A stretch of 64,000 bases of DNA from Teratosphaeria epicoccoides. Taxonomy: Eukaryota; Ascomycota; Dothideomycetes; Mycosphaerellales; Teratosphaeriaceae. Made by a program: the position numbers and the translations under genes. Of this stretch, positions 35,400-45,336 are shown piece by piece (the stretch's first letter is position 1; the number at the start of each line of letters is the position of its first letter). The stretch is taken from assembly GCA_021401465.1 (NCBI GenBank), contig JADDMT010000023.1, forward strand, positions 1 to 64,000, written 5' to 3'. The notes below the pieces were generated by a model that made no database searches, was not told where the DNA came from, and saw only the letters and a list, made by a program, of their open reading frames with translations.

Positions 35400-35702
35400 C
35401 TAGGGGCTTGGCTGTCTTTCGTCCCAACAATTGGCACTGATAACCCCAGGGAACTTTGTACAACCGTTCGAGAATATCTCACCGTAAAACTGGCGTTCCG
35501 CATCGGCCACGCAAACGGAACGATCATCCAGGTTCGCCATGCCTTTGTAGTATTGATCGCAAACTTTGTTCGTGGCATCCGGTATAGGGTCGCCGTCTTG
35601 GGTGGTGCAGCGGCAGTATCCATAGTATGAGCCTGGGTTGTAGAAAATTTTGGCGAGGGCTTGGCCGGCCAAGAGTAGCGTTGTGGGAAGGAGGGACTTC
35701 AT
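35400..35702 (-). CDS. Small secreted cysteine-rich protein (candidate effector)
   Basis: 100 residues starting at MKSLLPTTLLLAGQALA, a clear signal peptide. The mature part of about 83 residues has six cysteines (YGYC, RC, NKVC, SVC, NGC, ANC), enough for three disulfides. An upstream in-frame ATG at 35831 would bury the signal peptide behind a basic extension, so 35702 is preferred. Small size, secretion and paired cysteines are typical of fungal apoplastic effectors, but I do not recognise the family and this role is inference. The gene stands alone, with more than 1 kb of gene-free DNA upstream. Confidence 0.65.
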   Translation of the reverse strand: MKSLLPTTLLLAGQALAKIFYNPGSYYGYCRCTTQDGDPIPDATNKVCDQYYKGMANLDDRSVCVADAERQFYGEIFSNGCTKFPGVISANCWDERQPSP

Positions 35703-37041
35703 GGTTGATGTTGAGCCGGGTCGTTCGTGCAAGGTGTGGTGGAGGTGGATTGTGTTGCGGGAAAGGTGAAGAAGTGCAGGAGAGCGGGGACGGAGTTTCT
35801 GTATCGTGGCATGGAGACTGAAGTGAGACATCTTGGCTGAGACTGGCTGCTCAAGGCCAAGTCAGAGTGCTGAGTTACATGCATGCTTCGGCCGCCGGTG
35901 CAAGGCTGAGCCAATCCTGGACTGTGTGCTAGGTTCTGAAATTTGAAGATGATTCACCTTCGCTTCGTTGCCGCAGAGTCCAGATCAATGGCAGGGCGAG
36001 AAGTTTGAACGCCGTCGATTTTTAAAACAGCATGCGGACACAGATATACGGTACCGCGGCGACGAGCACTCGGCAACACACCTCAGTCGCAGAGCTCAGG
36101 AGGTGGAGGCGAGCCCTGGCGTCCCGCCAAGTCTCCGAACAGCGCAGCATTACACGAGGCGTGGCCCAAAGATCCGGACTGCCATTACATCGGGAGGGCT
36201 CTGCCTACCGCAATCGAGGGTGTTGTTGTAGCCACGTTATCGCTTAGAGCGGTAGAGCGTAAGAAGCTAAGCACAACATGGGAGTGTTAGTCTCATTGTT
36301 ATCGCCACCTAATGTGCCTCGCAATCACAACAACGATGACCCTCGAACAGTCTCGTTTGCTCATTCCAATTGACGCCACCGATCAAGTATTCACCACCAG
36401 TAATCATTTAGGATCACATTAAAAAGCATACCCGGCCTTGCAGATGCCCGCACAGCAATCGCGAGTACGCTTCGCAACTCGGAGCAGATGTCCGCCGACA
36501 TATCCAGTCGCGGCACGTGCCATCATCCACCGCACGATTCTTGTGTCCAATCGCGGACTGCAAGGATGCCGAAGGCGATGGATCCGGCTGCCCACGGGAG
36601 GACAATCTGAACAGGCATATTCGGACGAGACATCCGACGGTAATGTCAACTGATCTGTAGTCAATGAACAAGGTACGTGCTCGGTACACTGTGACAGGGT
36701 CAGCAATGCCCGAGTAGCAACGGTGATGCCGTCTACTTTGCCCGTCATGGTCCTGCTGGGTGAACACTACTTGTGTCTCGGCTTGAACGACGGGAACAAG
36801 GAAGCTGTGTGCGTGCAAGATTTTAAAGGATGCGGGCAGGCGCGTTGGTCAGGTCGAGCGAGAACGGCAGGAGCTCTCCATGATTGACTCAGTGCTCGTT
36901 GCAGCAAGGCCCCCGTAGTCAGCGAATGCACGATGACGACAGATCTCGCGCCTCTGGGACCACACTGTCCTGAATCGGTACGGCGGGGCTCCATCGTCGC
37001 TGCCCTTCTATTACATTCCATCTGCTTCTTCATCAGAAACT
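35703..37041. other. Intergenic region, no gene seen
   Basis: No domain-bearing open frame. Around 36255-36290 a few words resemble the internal control region of 5S rRNA, too weakly to call. The lower end would hold the missing C-terminal part of the HET gene, but no continuation is readable. Confidence 0.45.
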
Positions 37042-38352
37042 CTACAACGATTCCAGCAGCCCTCTGTCCCAGACGAGGACCTTCGTTGCATTTTTGTAGA
37101 TGCGTTTCGTATCGCTGATCGCTGGTCCTCTGTCGGCTCCTTTCAATGGCGGTGTGCAAACAGTGTCCACCCAGAATGGTATATTTTCATGGCTACTGTG
37201 CTGTTGACTGCTTCGAAGCAAGACGTCGAACGTCTCTTGCAATTTTCTAATTTGACATATGTGAAGGCGACCAGGATCATCTCCACTTTTGTCAGGGTCC
37301 GAGTGGATAATTGCGTCCTGCCAGCGATGAGACAAGGCGCCGAACACAGTCTCCTCTGGATCCTTGCACTCATGGACGACCACTCCCTCCACGGCAGTCC
37401 ATGTGACCAGTGGTATGTTTTTGCGATGGAAAATATCAGCTATTCGTTTATCCCGCTCAGGTGTTCTGCCACAATCTCGACAACGGTCAAAGTGCAACGT
37501 GGGTTCCTTTATGGGAGCAGCAAGGCACGTGAAGAAGTGGCATTGATCATGTCCTCGATTTCCTCGCGCACCAGACTTCAGGTTGCTCGCAAGATACACG
37601 AGCGTCACGCCACTGAATGTCGATTCGAGCCGACGCACTTCTACGGGACACCATCCGTTTTTCAGCAAGACTTGCCGGCTGAATACGCTGTATCCCCATT
37701 TGTTGATATCGCCTTTCCCGTCTTTCCAGAACTTGGTCCGGCTATTTAGCTCGACCAGTTGACGTAATCGCACATTCTGTAACGTCCGACCAAGTATGGC
37801 CAGCGAAAGGCGTAGCAGAGCGTAGTCTTCATCAAAGCTGTCATCGCGCAAATGCCTCGCCGTCGAGCCGTCTGCTAGCAGGGGATGGCATCGACAGTGA
37901 CCGCGATCCCGGGGCGCGTCTCGTTCGAGCGGTTCGTAGGAGTAATACTTGATGATACAACGCTGTGCTATCGAGAGTGCAAGACCAGCCCTTGCGTAAC
38001 GTGTACGTTGCGATGGCGTAGTACCGTTTCTCATGTCTTCTGTTTCTCGAGCAATCCACTTCAGGAGCGTAGCATTCAATGATTCTGTTGTAAGCTTTCC
38101 GGTCCCGCTCTTGAAGTCTTCGGCATCGATAGGCTGATTGAGGACTTGAGCAAGAAGAGCGAAAAACAGCCACTCTTGGAGAAAGATATCACGGCTGGCC
38201 TGGTTACTCTGGACTAGATTTGGGTTGTAGATGCCTCTAGCATGCGCTTCACCGGCCATGGCGAAAAAGTCTTCGGGCTCATAGTATTGCTTGACTGCAT
38301 AGAAGGGCACCTCCAGCCTGCTGCCGTCGACTGGGCGAGGTAGATGATCCAT
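37042..38352 (-). CDS. HET-domain (heterokaryon incompatibility) protein, ends early
   Basis: 436 residues without introns. The N-terminal 280 residues carry no domain I recognise. Next come a paired-cysteine segment (HFDRCRDCGR) and the start of a HET domain: VFGALSHRWQDAI, a linker, IPFWVDTVC and RIYKNATKVLVWDRG. These are the three conserved blocks of HET proteins, which trigger cell death when incompatible fungal strains fuse. The frame stops at 37042, right after the third block, whereas HET domains normally continue for tens of residues and the proteins usually have a long C-terminal part. Either the gene is truncated or decayed, or an unrecognised intron lies at the stop. Another decayed segment lies upstream on the same strand (39223-39830). 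Confidence 0.75.
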   Translation of the reverse strand: MDHLPRPVDGSRLEVPFYAVKQYYEPEDFFAMAGEAHARGIYNPNLVQSNQASRDIFLQEWLFFALLAQVLNQPIDAEDFKSGTGKLTTESLNATLLKWIARETEDMRNGTTPSQRTRYARAGLALSIAQRCIIKYYSYEPLERDAPRDRGHCRCHPLLADGSTARHLRDDSFDEDYALLRLSLAILGRTLQNVRLRQLVELNSRTKFWKDGKGDINKWGYSVFSRQVLLKNGWCPVEVRRLESTFSGVTLVYLASNLKSGARGNRGHDQCHFFTCLAAPIKEPTLHFDRCRDCGRTPERDKRIADIFHRKNIPLVTWTAVEGVVVHECKDPEETVFGALSHRWQDAIIHSDPDKSGDDPGRLHICQIRKLQETFDVLLRSSQQHSSHENIPFWVDTVCTPPLKGADRGPAISDTKRIYKNATKVLVWDRGLLESL

Positions 38353-39222
38353 ATTGCATGGACAATTTGAGTCAGCGTGGTCGACAGTACGGCGGGGGGC
38401 GCATGAGAGGAGCCGGGAAACTAAAGCGTTCTACGCCAGCTCGAAAAGAGCCGTCCTCTCAGCCTGTAATAAGGGCGCATGACCTGGTCTGCATAGGCGA
38501 GAAGCGCCAAGGCAAGGCAGAATGGTTGCCTTCGCTCCAAGAAGAGGCTGATGCATGTAGCGACCTGGTACAATGGTCCTGAACGCTCGCGTCTGGATAT
38601 CGCGCAGCTTCTTCGTGTGGCGTGAGTGCGCACCGCCCGAGCGTGAGGAGGCTGCAGCGTTCAGCCCCGAAACGCAAGGGTGGTAGCGAGAACCTATTGC
38701 GATCGAGACGACAGCCTTGCGTTTACGCTCCTTTCGGCGGTCAGCAGTTACCAAGGCTGAGGCAGGCCTGCAACATGCTGCATGAAGTGCTGCGGTAGGC
38801 GAAAGCCACGTGGCATCCAACGCTCGTATGAAACGTGGTGTGCTGATTCGAGCAAGTAGCAGAGGTCTGGCGCGTGTATCTCCAGCCTCGTAATTGAGCT
38901 CATCCAGCAGGAACAGAAAAGAACTGAAGCCAAACACGCTGAAATGGAACCGTGACTGATTTGTTGGTTCTCGGTCAGACTCCTGGAAAGGCTCCTGATC
39001 CTGAATAAATGTATGTACGTTCCGTTTGTCATGACACCATCCACAGTCGTTGTCAAGATAGATCAGACACCAGACAGGCACGGGCAATGACGAGAGAAGA
39101 GAGTCGGTTCTTGCTGTAGCCCCTGCGGCCTACACTGTGAATATCCAAGAGCCTCATGACGCGACGTCAGTCATCACATATGAAATGTAGTTGTGTGAGC
39201 TCGAAACGTCATAATAGATATT

Positions 39223-39830
39223 TCAGCCATTGGGACACACTGAACACAATGTCGCCTTCCCTCGTTTGTTTAATCTGTACAATTCGTCAGCCAAAGTACA
39301 GAGTAAGCGGCATGTCATTGCAGGGTTGATAGTCAAACTCCACGCTCCAATCAGCACGAAAACCCCTGTCAATGCAACTGCAGCGTCCAGATCAATCGTC
39401 TTGCGCTCGATTGGGATTTCCCAGAATCGTACATCGTCTTGCCTCGCGAGATCCCATTTGTCGCCAACGAGGACTGGGACGACATCTGTCACGACTCTGA
39501 CCAATTCTCCAGACTCTCCGATGCCAGCCGATCGGCCGGGGCTGCCATTTCACCCGTATTGTGCCGGGCCAACAGCCCACTCCCGCCCTGCTCGTCACTG
39601 ACAGAAGATTGTTCGGCTGCTATTTTCTTAAGCAGGTCGGCCAATAATTGTCTGTGTTGGTTCGTCGTTGGCTTCGCAGAGGCAAGCAGGATGTGTGTTC
39701 CACGAGAGCGAACTCGACGAACGGCAGTCCAGTGCGTGCTGCAGAGTTGCCGTGGAGAGTCACCGTCCTTCTGGCCGACGTGCTCGGTAAGGTAAGTACA
39801 GATGATCTACGCATGGCGCAGATCCCCCGG
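39223..39830 (-). pseudogene. Decayed coding segment with a membrane helix
   Basis: On the minus strand, about 39815-39490 reads HILLASAKPTTNQ, LLADLLKKIAAEQSSVSDEQ and LASESLENWSE in one frame. About 39510-39223 continues in another frame with DKWDLARQDDVRFWEIPIER and a hydrophobic helix, AVALTGVFVLIGAWSL. A frame change is needed near 39500 and no standard intron supplies it. It may be the remains of a gene once linked to the HET gene downstream. Function unknown. Confidence 0.35.
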
Positions 39831-39904
39831 CGCTGCAACGCCGCAACAGTCTTATGGTTCCATCAAGCCCTCTTGAACTCGCTTGCCGAAACAATCTCGA
39901 TGAA

Positions 39905-40409
39905 GTAGTGACATGATTGCTTGAACGGGCGCGCGTCTGGAGGCTATGGGTACGAGTGCGATACCGATTGATACGGGTTATGGAAAGCCAGAACGGGGGA
40001 GTATGTCCTTCTTGGTCATCAAGCATGCACGGGTGTGTAATCGCGCATCACAGTTCGTATTATTCGCCTGTCTATTCAAGGACCCCTTGAGATCAGATTG
40101 TCTTCAGTAGGCCCAAGTGTATTGAAAGCTGTCAGCACGATTTAGGACAGCGGACCAGGAGCTGAAGACTCTTGTGGTAGAGGACGTCTTCAGGTACTCA
40201 ATGCATCATTATTGTGTGACGAGGTGAAGAAGCCGTGCGTGACGTGGTGCACCCCACCCCGCTCATCAATCGTCAATCATAACAGACGCCTTACAGACCA
40301 CCTGCTTCTCGGTTGGAAGTCCCAGGCGACAAGAGCGTGAAACCTCATCGTCATCATCAACGTTCTCTCGAAGCCTGCACTCCGGTCCATCTTACAGGCC
40401 ATCGCAAAC
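39905..40409. other. Intergenic region upstream of the DUF1776 gene
   Basis: No supported gene. It presumably contains the promoter of the plus-strand gene starting at 40410. Confidence 0.45.
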
Positions 40410-41636
40410 ATGACCGACGCCCAAGCCATCTTCGACTACGCCAAACGCCAATTCAACGACATCGCCAACGACGTCGAGCGGCACTTCGAGCAAACAGCGC
40501 AACAGCTACGAGAATGGATGCCTCAAGTCTCCCCTTTCGCCCGACCACCGCCACCGCCTGAGCGACTACCACCGCCAACGTCACTCCAGATCGCAGCACC
40601 ATGGGTCAATAGACACCGAGCGGTGACAGCTGCCATAGTGGCTTTTTTGGTGACGGGCAGTGTCGGCGCATTTGTCTACGTTCATAACGACGGCAGGAAG
40701 CACAAGAGGAGAGCGAGGAGGAGTGTAAGTGGTGCTAGGACTGATGTGGTGGTCGTAGCAGGGGCTGTCGCGAATCCGTTGGCGAGCGCTCTGTATCTTG
40801 ATCTTGAGAGGAGAGGCTTTGTAGTGTATGTGGTTGCGAATACGCCAGAGGACGAGCAGTATATCCGGTCGCAGTCACGCGTCGACCTACTACCCTTGCA
40901 AATGGATTCGACGGATCCATTTGCAGCACAGGATCAGTTGGTGCGGTTCAAGAACCTGTTGGAGAGGGACCATTATGCCTTTGACGGCGCGGATCCGCAC
41001 AGATTGAACTTTGCTGGCCTGATACTGGTCCCAGACACGCAAACCATACCCGCCTGGGTCGAAGACATCAGTAGCGAAGAGTGGAGCGACGCGCTGAATG
41101 CCAGGGTTCTGAACACGATTGCTACAACGCAGCTCTTCCTGCCTTCTGTCATCGAACACAAATCCAAGATCCTCCTCTTGACGCCTGCTGTGACGCCAGC
41201 GCTCAGACTGCCGGGACATGCAATCGAGAGCACAGTATATGGCGCTCTGTCCGGCTTCTCTGCTTCATTAGCAGCTGAATTGCAGCAAGAAGGCATACCC
41301 CTGACGCACTTCAAATTGGGAAATATTGATATCCCTGCAATCACGGCCAAGAAGCGGCGGGGAGGTGCGCCGCAGTCGCGAACCAGAGGCACACCGCTGA
41401 GGAGGCTGCATGATTCGGTTTTTGATGCGCTAGTGGTGAAGAAGCCGAGCGGGACGTGGTATGTCGGGCGAGGTAGTGTGGCCTATGGCATCATTGGAAG
41501 CTGGCTACCAAGTGGACTTATTGGGTGGATGATGGGCGCCGCTAGGAAGCCTGTCTCAGTTGAGCCCAGCGAGGGTGAAGATATAATGAGAAGGAGCGCT
41601 GGCAGCTTGACATGGGAGAAGGTGGAACAGGGGTAA
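40410..41636 (+). CDS. DUF1776 family SDR-like membrane protein
   Basis: 408 residues, no intron. An N-terminal amphipathic stretch (DYAKRQFNDIANDVERHFEQ) and a Pro-rich linker are followed by one membrane helix (AVTAAIVAFLVTGSVGAFVYV, about residues 71-91). The rest is a short-chain-dehydrogenase-like fold: a nucleotide-binding start DVVVVAGAVANPLASALYLD in place of the usual GxxxGIG motif, then LNFAGLILVPDTQT, and a conserved SVYGALSGFSASLAAEL-like helix (here TVYGALSG) where classical enzymes have YxxxK. This matches the fungal DUF1776 family (yeast YNL181W/Pbr1 type), probably an ER membrane oxidoreductase. The degenerate cofactor and catalytic motifs leave activity uncertain. Confidence 0.85.
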   Translation: MTDAQAIFDYAKRQFNDIANDVERHFEQTAQQLREWMPQVSPFARPPPPPERLPPPTSLQIAAPWVNRHRAVTAAIVAFLVTGSVGAFVYVHNDGRKHKRRARRSVSGARTDVVVVAGAVANPLASALYLDLERRGFVVYVVANTPEDEQYIRSQSRVDLLPLQMDSTDPFAAQDQLVRFKNLLERDHYAFDGADPHRLNFAGLILVPDTQTIPAWVEDISSEEWSDALNARVLNTIATTQLFLPSVIEHKSKILLLTPAVTPALRLPGHAIESTVYGALSGFSASLAAELQQEGIPLTHFKLGNIDIPAITAKKRRGGAPQSRTRGTPLRRLHDSVFDALVVKKPSGTWYVGRGSVAYGIIGSWLPSGLIGWMMGAARKPVSVEPSEGEDIMRRSAGSLTWEKVEQG

Positions 41637-42502
41637 GGGGTGAGACGGCATAATATTGATGCATCAATTGCGACTCAGAGGTCATGATCTCACGATTATC
41701 GGCGTTTCAAAGAGCTCTAGGTTTACTTCAATCGGGTCACTATTTTGCTCTGGAGTCTATGGCTTTGCCAAGCCATGCGATGCACACAGCTCGCAATCCT
41801 GCCGAGATACTCAAGCCCTGCGTTGTATACGCGTGCGACAGCCTTGTGGTCGAACGCTAACGCACGGTCACCCAATATGCTTCCTCCACCTGTACATGTT
41901 GGCATACCTGCTGCAGTCTGAACAAGAGAAAAACTTGCAAAGGTTTTGTCTGGATGATTGATGTCGACCGAAGACTGTATGGACAACGGGACACTGCCAA
42001 CGTACGTCTGTTGGGATCTTCTTTTCCATGTCGCTTTGCATCTTCATCGCGAGGTCAACTGCCACATCCAGACAGGTGCGTGCGGCTCACAATACTGACT
42101 CAATGCCACCGAATGGAAACGGGACTGCGTCACGCTCGACCCTCGAAAATGTGAAGGCGATCAGGTTGAGGTTTCCAAGCATGCCATTTGTCTGCTAACA
42201 AGCAGATTCCACCAGCAGACATTGGCATTCGAGAATGATTCCCCAACGAATACCTGCACATCGAGACATTCGTGCATAAAAATGTCTTGATCCACGTCGA
42301 GGGTGAACGGCATTCAGTCAGGAATAGAGTCAAGACCAGGACCAGAAACGACAGGCTCGAGTCAACGAATTTCATTGGCAATGATCTATGGACTTAAAGA
42401 CGGATGCAAACGCTCTCAGGACGACCGCCAAGCTGATCTGCCGCTCGAAACTGCCTCTGGTCCTCGCCGATTCGTGCCCAGCGCTGTGTTTTGCAAGACA
42501 TT
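41637..42502. other. Intergenic region, no gene seen
   Basis: Convergent 3' ends of a plus- and a minus-strand gene. Only short frames without domains. Confidence 0.5.
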
Positions 42503-43347
42503 TCACTCGACGACTCTGATCTTCTTGTGTGCCGGCTTGGTGCACACGAACGTGCTCTGACACGCGCTGCACCTGTACCGCTGCTCGTCGGGCCTGATCT
42601 GCTTGCCGCTCATCGTCGCTTGCATTTCTCCCAGAATCGCCATCAGCATCGCCGGATTTTCTTTGGCGGTATCGCGGAAATGGGCACCGTCCGCCTCTGA
42701 CGGGCACAGAAGCTTGTGCAGCACAACAAGCGAAGTGACCGTGCCGCAGACTTCCTTTGTAGCTCCAGACAAGCTGAAGGCCTCCGCGGCAGACTCCGCG
42801 AATGCTGCGCTCGTGAACTCCTTCGCAGCCAGTTCATTGTATCGCTCAATTGCCAGACCTTTCAGCGGTTGTATGTCGTACTTGTCGGCAAGGACACACA
42901 TCTGCACGTGGTACAGGAGCACAGGTCTGCCGTACTTGGCGACAGTCGATGCCGTGGGGTACTGAAAGGAGTAGAAGTATCCAATCATGCCGTCCAAGCA
43001 GGCTGGGTGCTCGTGTGAGAGGTCAACTCGGCGCTCTTTCGCCTCCTGTGATCGTGTCAGCCTGTAGAATGGTAACGTCGTGATAGGGAGCCCTCACCTT
43101 GAAGTCGCCCTTACACCACTTGACGAACACTCAAGAGTGGAGGCAGAGCACAAGTCTGTGGACCTTCCATTCTCGCGCGCCGGAGCTGATCGTGAAGTCG
43201 CAAAGCTCTGTGTCTCCCTGGTGTCTTGCACTCGCAGTCAGCATATACCCGCAATTACCCATTAAGTGACATGATCAACCTTTTGAGCTCGGTCAGGAAC
43301 GGCGAGGTTGTGGAGAAGTCGTCCATCGCGCTCTGCGAATTCCCCAT
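42503..43347 (-). pseudogene. BTB/POZ-domain protein with an in-frame stop
   Basis: Fungal BTB proteins are protein-interaction modules, often cullin-3 adaptors. Coding parts read in order on the minus strand. A likely start at 43347 (MGNSQSAMDDFSTTSPFL, then LKRLIMSLNG) is followed by the first BTB half (GDTELCDFTISSGAREWKVH, LVLCLHS, stop, VFVKWCKGDFK) ending at 43098. After a clean 52-bp intron (43097-43046) comes EAKERRVDLSHEHPACLDGM, and LLYHVQMCVLADKYDIQPLK follows. The C-terminus has a CSACQS zinc-like pair and ends at 42503. The stop is TGA at 43133-43131 where Arg CGA would fit, a single C-to-T change. The join between the first two parts would need an intron of only 34 bp, so the N-terminus is unsure. 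It may be a recent pseudogene. Confidence 0.6.
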
Positions 43348-43611
43348 TGTGCGCCCACAGGGCACGGATTCAGGAGAAAGAGAATTTCGTGGGCCTGCTT
43401 GAGGCTCAGGACAATTTGAATTAGATTTGCAACGGGTGTCAGTTCGTGCGGTCGAAATAGTTGCCTGATCACATGCAACTGCAACGCACGAGTCATGCGC
43501 TTTGAAATGGAGTGAGCGCTCAGATTGAACATTTGTGCAGTTTTTGCGACGGAAGCAATGATACGAATTGCACTTGCTTGACGAGCCAGGCAACCGAGAG
43601 GCGGACCTCGT

Positions 43612-44220
43612 TTAGAACATCTTACTCCTCCTCAACATAATCTCCTCATTCCTCACCAACTCCTGCCGACTCCTCTCGATCGCCCTATCCATACTCGCCT
43701 GAATCCTCCCCGCAATCTCCTCCGCCGGCGTCTCCATCCCCACCAAACCAATAAACTTCCCAATCTTCCTCCTCTTGATCCGAATCCGATCCTTCTCCGA
43801 CAACCCATCATAAGCATTCCTCGCCTCCCCACCCTCACCCTGCGAGTGCGGCGCAGCAGGATCTTGAAGATCCTCCACGGTCCTCATGAGATCACTGAGA
43901 AACTCCCGCTCCTGTTGGCTGAGCCGTCGGCTTCGTCGTCGAGGCGTGCCTGCCGCGGAGGGTGGGAATTTAGCGAGGAACTCTTTGTCCCAGTTCATGC
44001 TTGCTGGGTAGTGGTGGGACCAGGGTCCGGGAGTGCTCTGGTGATAGTAGTGGGCTATGCTGTCGAGTTCGTCTTCTGTGAGCAGGTGGAATGCCATCAA
44101 TGTTTTGGGGAAGTCGGGGTGCGGCGGGCCTGATGGTAGTGGCACGAGGGGTGAGAGTTTGAGCTGGAGCGTCGCAATCTTTTTCAGCAAGGCGCTGTTA
44201 CGGCGTGTTGTGGGTGCCAT
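43612..44220 (-). CDS. Conserved hypothetical protein
   Basis: 202 residues, no intron. The N-terminus is helical (LLKKIATLQLKLSPLVPLP). Next comes a segment with LLTEDELDSIAHYYHQSTPG and SMNWDKEFLAKFPPSAA, a basic stretch (PRRRSRRLSQQER), and a C-terminal helix pair (KDRIRIKRRKIGKFIGLVG, ETPAEEIAGRIQASMDRAIE). The strongly charged helices and basic patches suggest a nuclear or nucleic-acid-associated protein, but I recognise no domain. Codon use and the sharp frame support a real gene. Confidence 0.7.
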   Translation of the reverse strand: MAPTTRRNSALLKKIATLQLKLSPLVPLPSGPPHPDFPKTLMAFHLLTEDELDSIAHYYHQSTPGPWSHHYPASMNWDKEFLAKFPPSAAGTPRRRSRRLSQQEREFLSDLMRTVEDLQDPAAPHSQGEGGEARNAYDGLSEKDRIRIKRRKIGKFIGLVGMETPAEEIAGRIQASMDRAIERSRQELVRNEEIMLRRSKMF

Positions 44221-45000
44221 TAGAGTATGTATGATATGTGTGAAAGCTGCTTGAGGATGTCAATATTATCTGCGACCTGCGCAAGAGCTGGATGGGTGAC
44301 AGCAGCGTTTGTGAGAGTGAGGACGAGAAGCTTGCCCCCTTTGAGTTCGTCGCTAGCAATATACAGCCCATCTAGACTGTCATTGCTGATGCTATTATGA
44401 GACGCCTTTGTCCAGCTGGTCAGAGTCTCGCCTGAGGCTGGCCGAGATGTTTTGTCGTCCTGACAAAGGCAAAGCTCTGGCCGAACATCTCGCCTGTCTT
44501 TGTACAGCGACACGGATTTGACATCGATGTTCACCGCATGGCAAGTGAGAGCAGGAAGGTCTTGTCGGTGCATTTCGTGTTCAGCAGCTGGTCTCAGCAA
44601 TGTGCATAGCCCAACATTCATGCTCTTTTCTATTTCACGCAGCGTCGAACGCGCCGCAATGCTTTTTTGACACCATGATAGCCTGTATGGTACCGATGTC
44701 AGTCCGCATCATGTCTTGGCGGAGCCATCACTAATCGGAATTTCCTGTGCCATTTTACGCATACACCAGCATGCGAGCGGAAAACCGTGGACTGGATGTT
44801 GTCGTACTGTTGTTGGCTTCCAAGGTTGTTTTTCCGTTCTTCGTTCCGGTGCTGTACCGCAACTGTCTTGGCGAAGCCTGCAGGCCCACCACCGACCCGA
44901 GTCCGGCCTCACACCACGTCCTGCTACTAATAACAAGCCCGGCTTCGGTTCTTCTCAAGCCCGGCTAGCATCATCGCCAGACGGAACTCATGAAAAATTC
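44221..45000. other. Intergenic region between the hypothetical gene and U2
   Basis: Short frames only. The proximal part holds the downstream flank of the U2 gene. A snRNA 3' box cannot be identified by eye. Confidence 0.45.
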
Positions 45001-45148
45001 TTCGCATCAGCCGGAGGCAGTGCAATACCAGCGACACGGTGCCCCTACCTGTGAGCAAGCTCAGGGAGGCAGCGACCAGCTTCAAAAATAAGAATAATCT
45101 TGAAGTCACCGTAGTGACGTTTCAGAGATTAAACTGAAAAGAACAGAT

Positions 45149-45206
45149 CTGGAAGATAAGTCAGCGAGGCTTGCATGAGTCGGTCGTTGCGAAAATCGCG
45201 ACTTAC
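45149..45206 (-). other. Spliceosomal intron inside U2 snRNA (GT-AG, 58 nt)
   Basis: GTAAGT donor, CGCTGAC branch site 13 nt before a TTCCAG acceptor: a textbook fungal intron. It splits the branch-point-recognition region between GUGUAGU and AUCUG. The interrupted positions are among the most conserved in all U2 RNAs, so retention should abolish function. A short hairpin (GCGA, TTT, TCGC) lies near its 5' end. Confidence 0.93.
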
Positions 45207-45236
45207 ACTACACTTGATCTAAGCCAAAAGGCAAAG

Positions 45237-45290
45237 CTGTGGAAGGTATTAGCACTTGTGCAGGTAAAGAGAGGTTTGGGGGATACTTGC
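45237..45290 (-). other. Probable second U2 intron (GC-AG, 54 nt)
   Basis: The donor GCAAGT is the consensus of GC-AG introns. TGCTAAT serves as branch site and CTTCCACAG as acceptor. Removal joins CCCAGCTCT to CTTTGCC. This recreates the UCUCUUUG that fungal U2 needs to pair with CAAAGAGA near the U6 3' end (helix II). Without removal only CUUUG remains. No other nearby GT donor gives this result. Confidence 0.72.
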
Positions 45291-45336
45291 AGAGCTGGGA
45301 GGGAAAGCGAAGGGAATTATTGGAGAATCCGAAAAC

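Larger units (their letters stand above)
45001..45313 (-). ncRNA. U2 spliceosomal snRNA gene interrupted by introns
   Basis: U2 snRNA pairs with the intron branch site and with U6 in the spliceosome. On the minus strand the gene contains stem I (CTTTGCCTTTTGGCTTAGAT), the branch-pairing region AAGTGTAGT ending at 45207, then an inserted 58-nt intron. After it comes ATCTGTTCTTTTCAGTTTAA from 45148. Joining the flanks gives the invariant GTGTAGTATCTGTTC. Downstream are a stem with a UACG tetraloop (GTCACTACGGTGAC, 45118-45105), an Sm site (ATTTTTGA near 45087) and terminal stem-loop IV (GCTGG ... CCGGC, about 45031-45009). Exon 1 is probably about 45313-45291, exon 2 45236-45207 (30 nt) and exon 3 45148 to about 45001. 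The 5' end is set only by the TATA box and is uncertain by 10-20 nt. It lies about 220 bp downstream of PRP16 on the same strand. Confidence 0.93.

Noticed and set aside
36227..36300. 5S rRNA-like words (AAGCTAAGCAC ... GTTAGT)
   Set aside because: Only the internal control region is vaguely similar. The flanking stems of 5S rRNA are absent.
38431..39087. 218-codon minus-strand frame
   Set aside because: No recognisable domain. Irregular composition rich in Cys, His and Arg. Not supported by neighbours.
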